A stretch of 64,000 nt of DNA from Mytilinidion resinicola (Eukaryota; Ascomycota; Dothideomycetes; Mytilinidiales; Mytilinidiaceae). Of this stretch, positions 63,818-64,000 are shown one piece after another. The stretch is taken from contig NW_022985452.1 in assembly GCF_010093595.1 (NCBI RefSeq), positions 800,431-864,430 of the forward strand, in the 5' to 3' direction. The number at the start of each line of letters is the position of its first letter. Position 1 is the first letter of the stretch. The translations under genes were made by a program, and so were the position numbers. The notes under the pieces are model-generated. The model did not search any database and had not been told where the DNA came from. It was given only the letters and a program-made list of their open reading frames with translations.

Positions 63818-64000
63818 AAGGACAGTACCAAGACAGATATTTATACATAATACCTGATGCTAATGTTGACCTCTCTTCTAGGTCTCTGGTGGCCTGATGA
63901 GCCATCCCGAACAATGGCGAGCTTGGTCAATTGGACTTGTTTGAGTCCGCCCTAACCTTCCCCCTTTCTGCTAATACATGAGGATTCCGTATCCACGGTA
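63818..64000. other. 3' flank, nothing recognised
   Basis: Downstream sequence of the last gene up to the window end. An AATACCTGATGC region after TTTATACATAA could serve polyadenylation, but I see no feature to name. Confidence 0.3.

Overview
The window is nuclear DNA of a filamentous ascomycete (Pezizomycotina; a Dothideomycete-like genome is my guess). The evidence is many genes split by short introns (mostly 47-62 nt) with GT(A/G)NGT donors and CTAAC/CTGAC-like branch points, a HET-domain protein, a GH31 alpha-glucosidase, GPI-anchored and cysteine-containing small secreted proteins, a fungal F-box/membrane family, SIN-pathway Cdc14, and a Fot1/pogo-type transposon with an AT-rich, RIP-like interior. 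No tRNA, rRNA or CRISPR was recognised. Many exon boundaries below were worked out by hand by joining frames at GT...AG sites.

Layout. 1-3.2 kb: alpha-glucosidase (minus, cut by the window edge), with a foldback transposon fragment in one intron and a complete MITE in the other. 4.1-6.3 kb: an F-box gene without a clear start, and a GPI-anchored protein. 8.1-10.8 kb: HET protein with an internal minisatellite. 10.8-13.6 kb: degenerate, gene-poor. 13.6-20.8 kb: small secreted protein, FAD amine oxidase, MDR reductase and PAP2 membrane phosphatase-like protein. 22.3-24.3 kb: a Fot1/pogo-like element with 104-bp TIRs and an assembly gap. 24.6-43.4 kb: an accessory stretch with a cysteine-rich secreted protein, several small coiled-coil genes and relics that share a modular phase-1 intron structure, many decayed MITEs and a local duplication. 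Three ordinary genes sit inside it: a glycine-zipper protein, an acyltransferase-3 and a single-pass membrane protein. 43.6-52.7 kb: conserved core genes (TRM3, kinesin, Cdc14, a small mitochondrial membrane protein). 53.9-63.8 kb: membrane F-box protein, another coiled-coil gene, an MFS transporter whose intron carries a MITE, a MITE-bearing spacer, and a 7-exon MoxR/Mg-chelatase-like gene.

The genes do not form one pathway. The core genes are housekeeping: tRNA methylation, microtubule transport, septation. The most unusual content is (1) the dispersed family of tiny multi-exon coiled-coil genes at about 25.7-26.8, 27.5-28.2, 38.9, 40.3-41.0 and 56.0-56.6 kb, and (2) a burst of roughly 230-bp TA-flanked MITEs, two of them inside introns.
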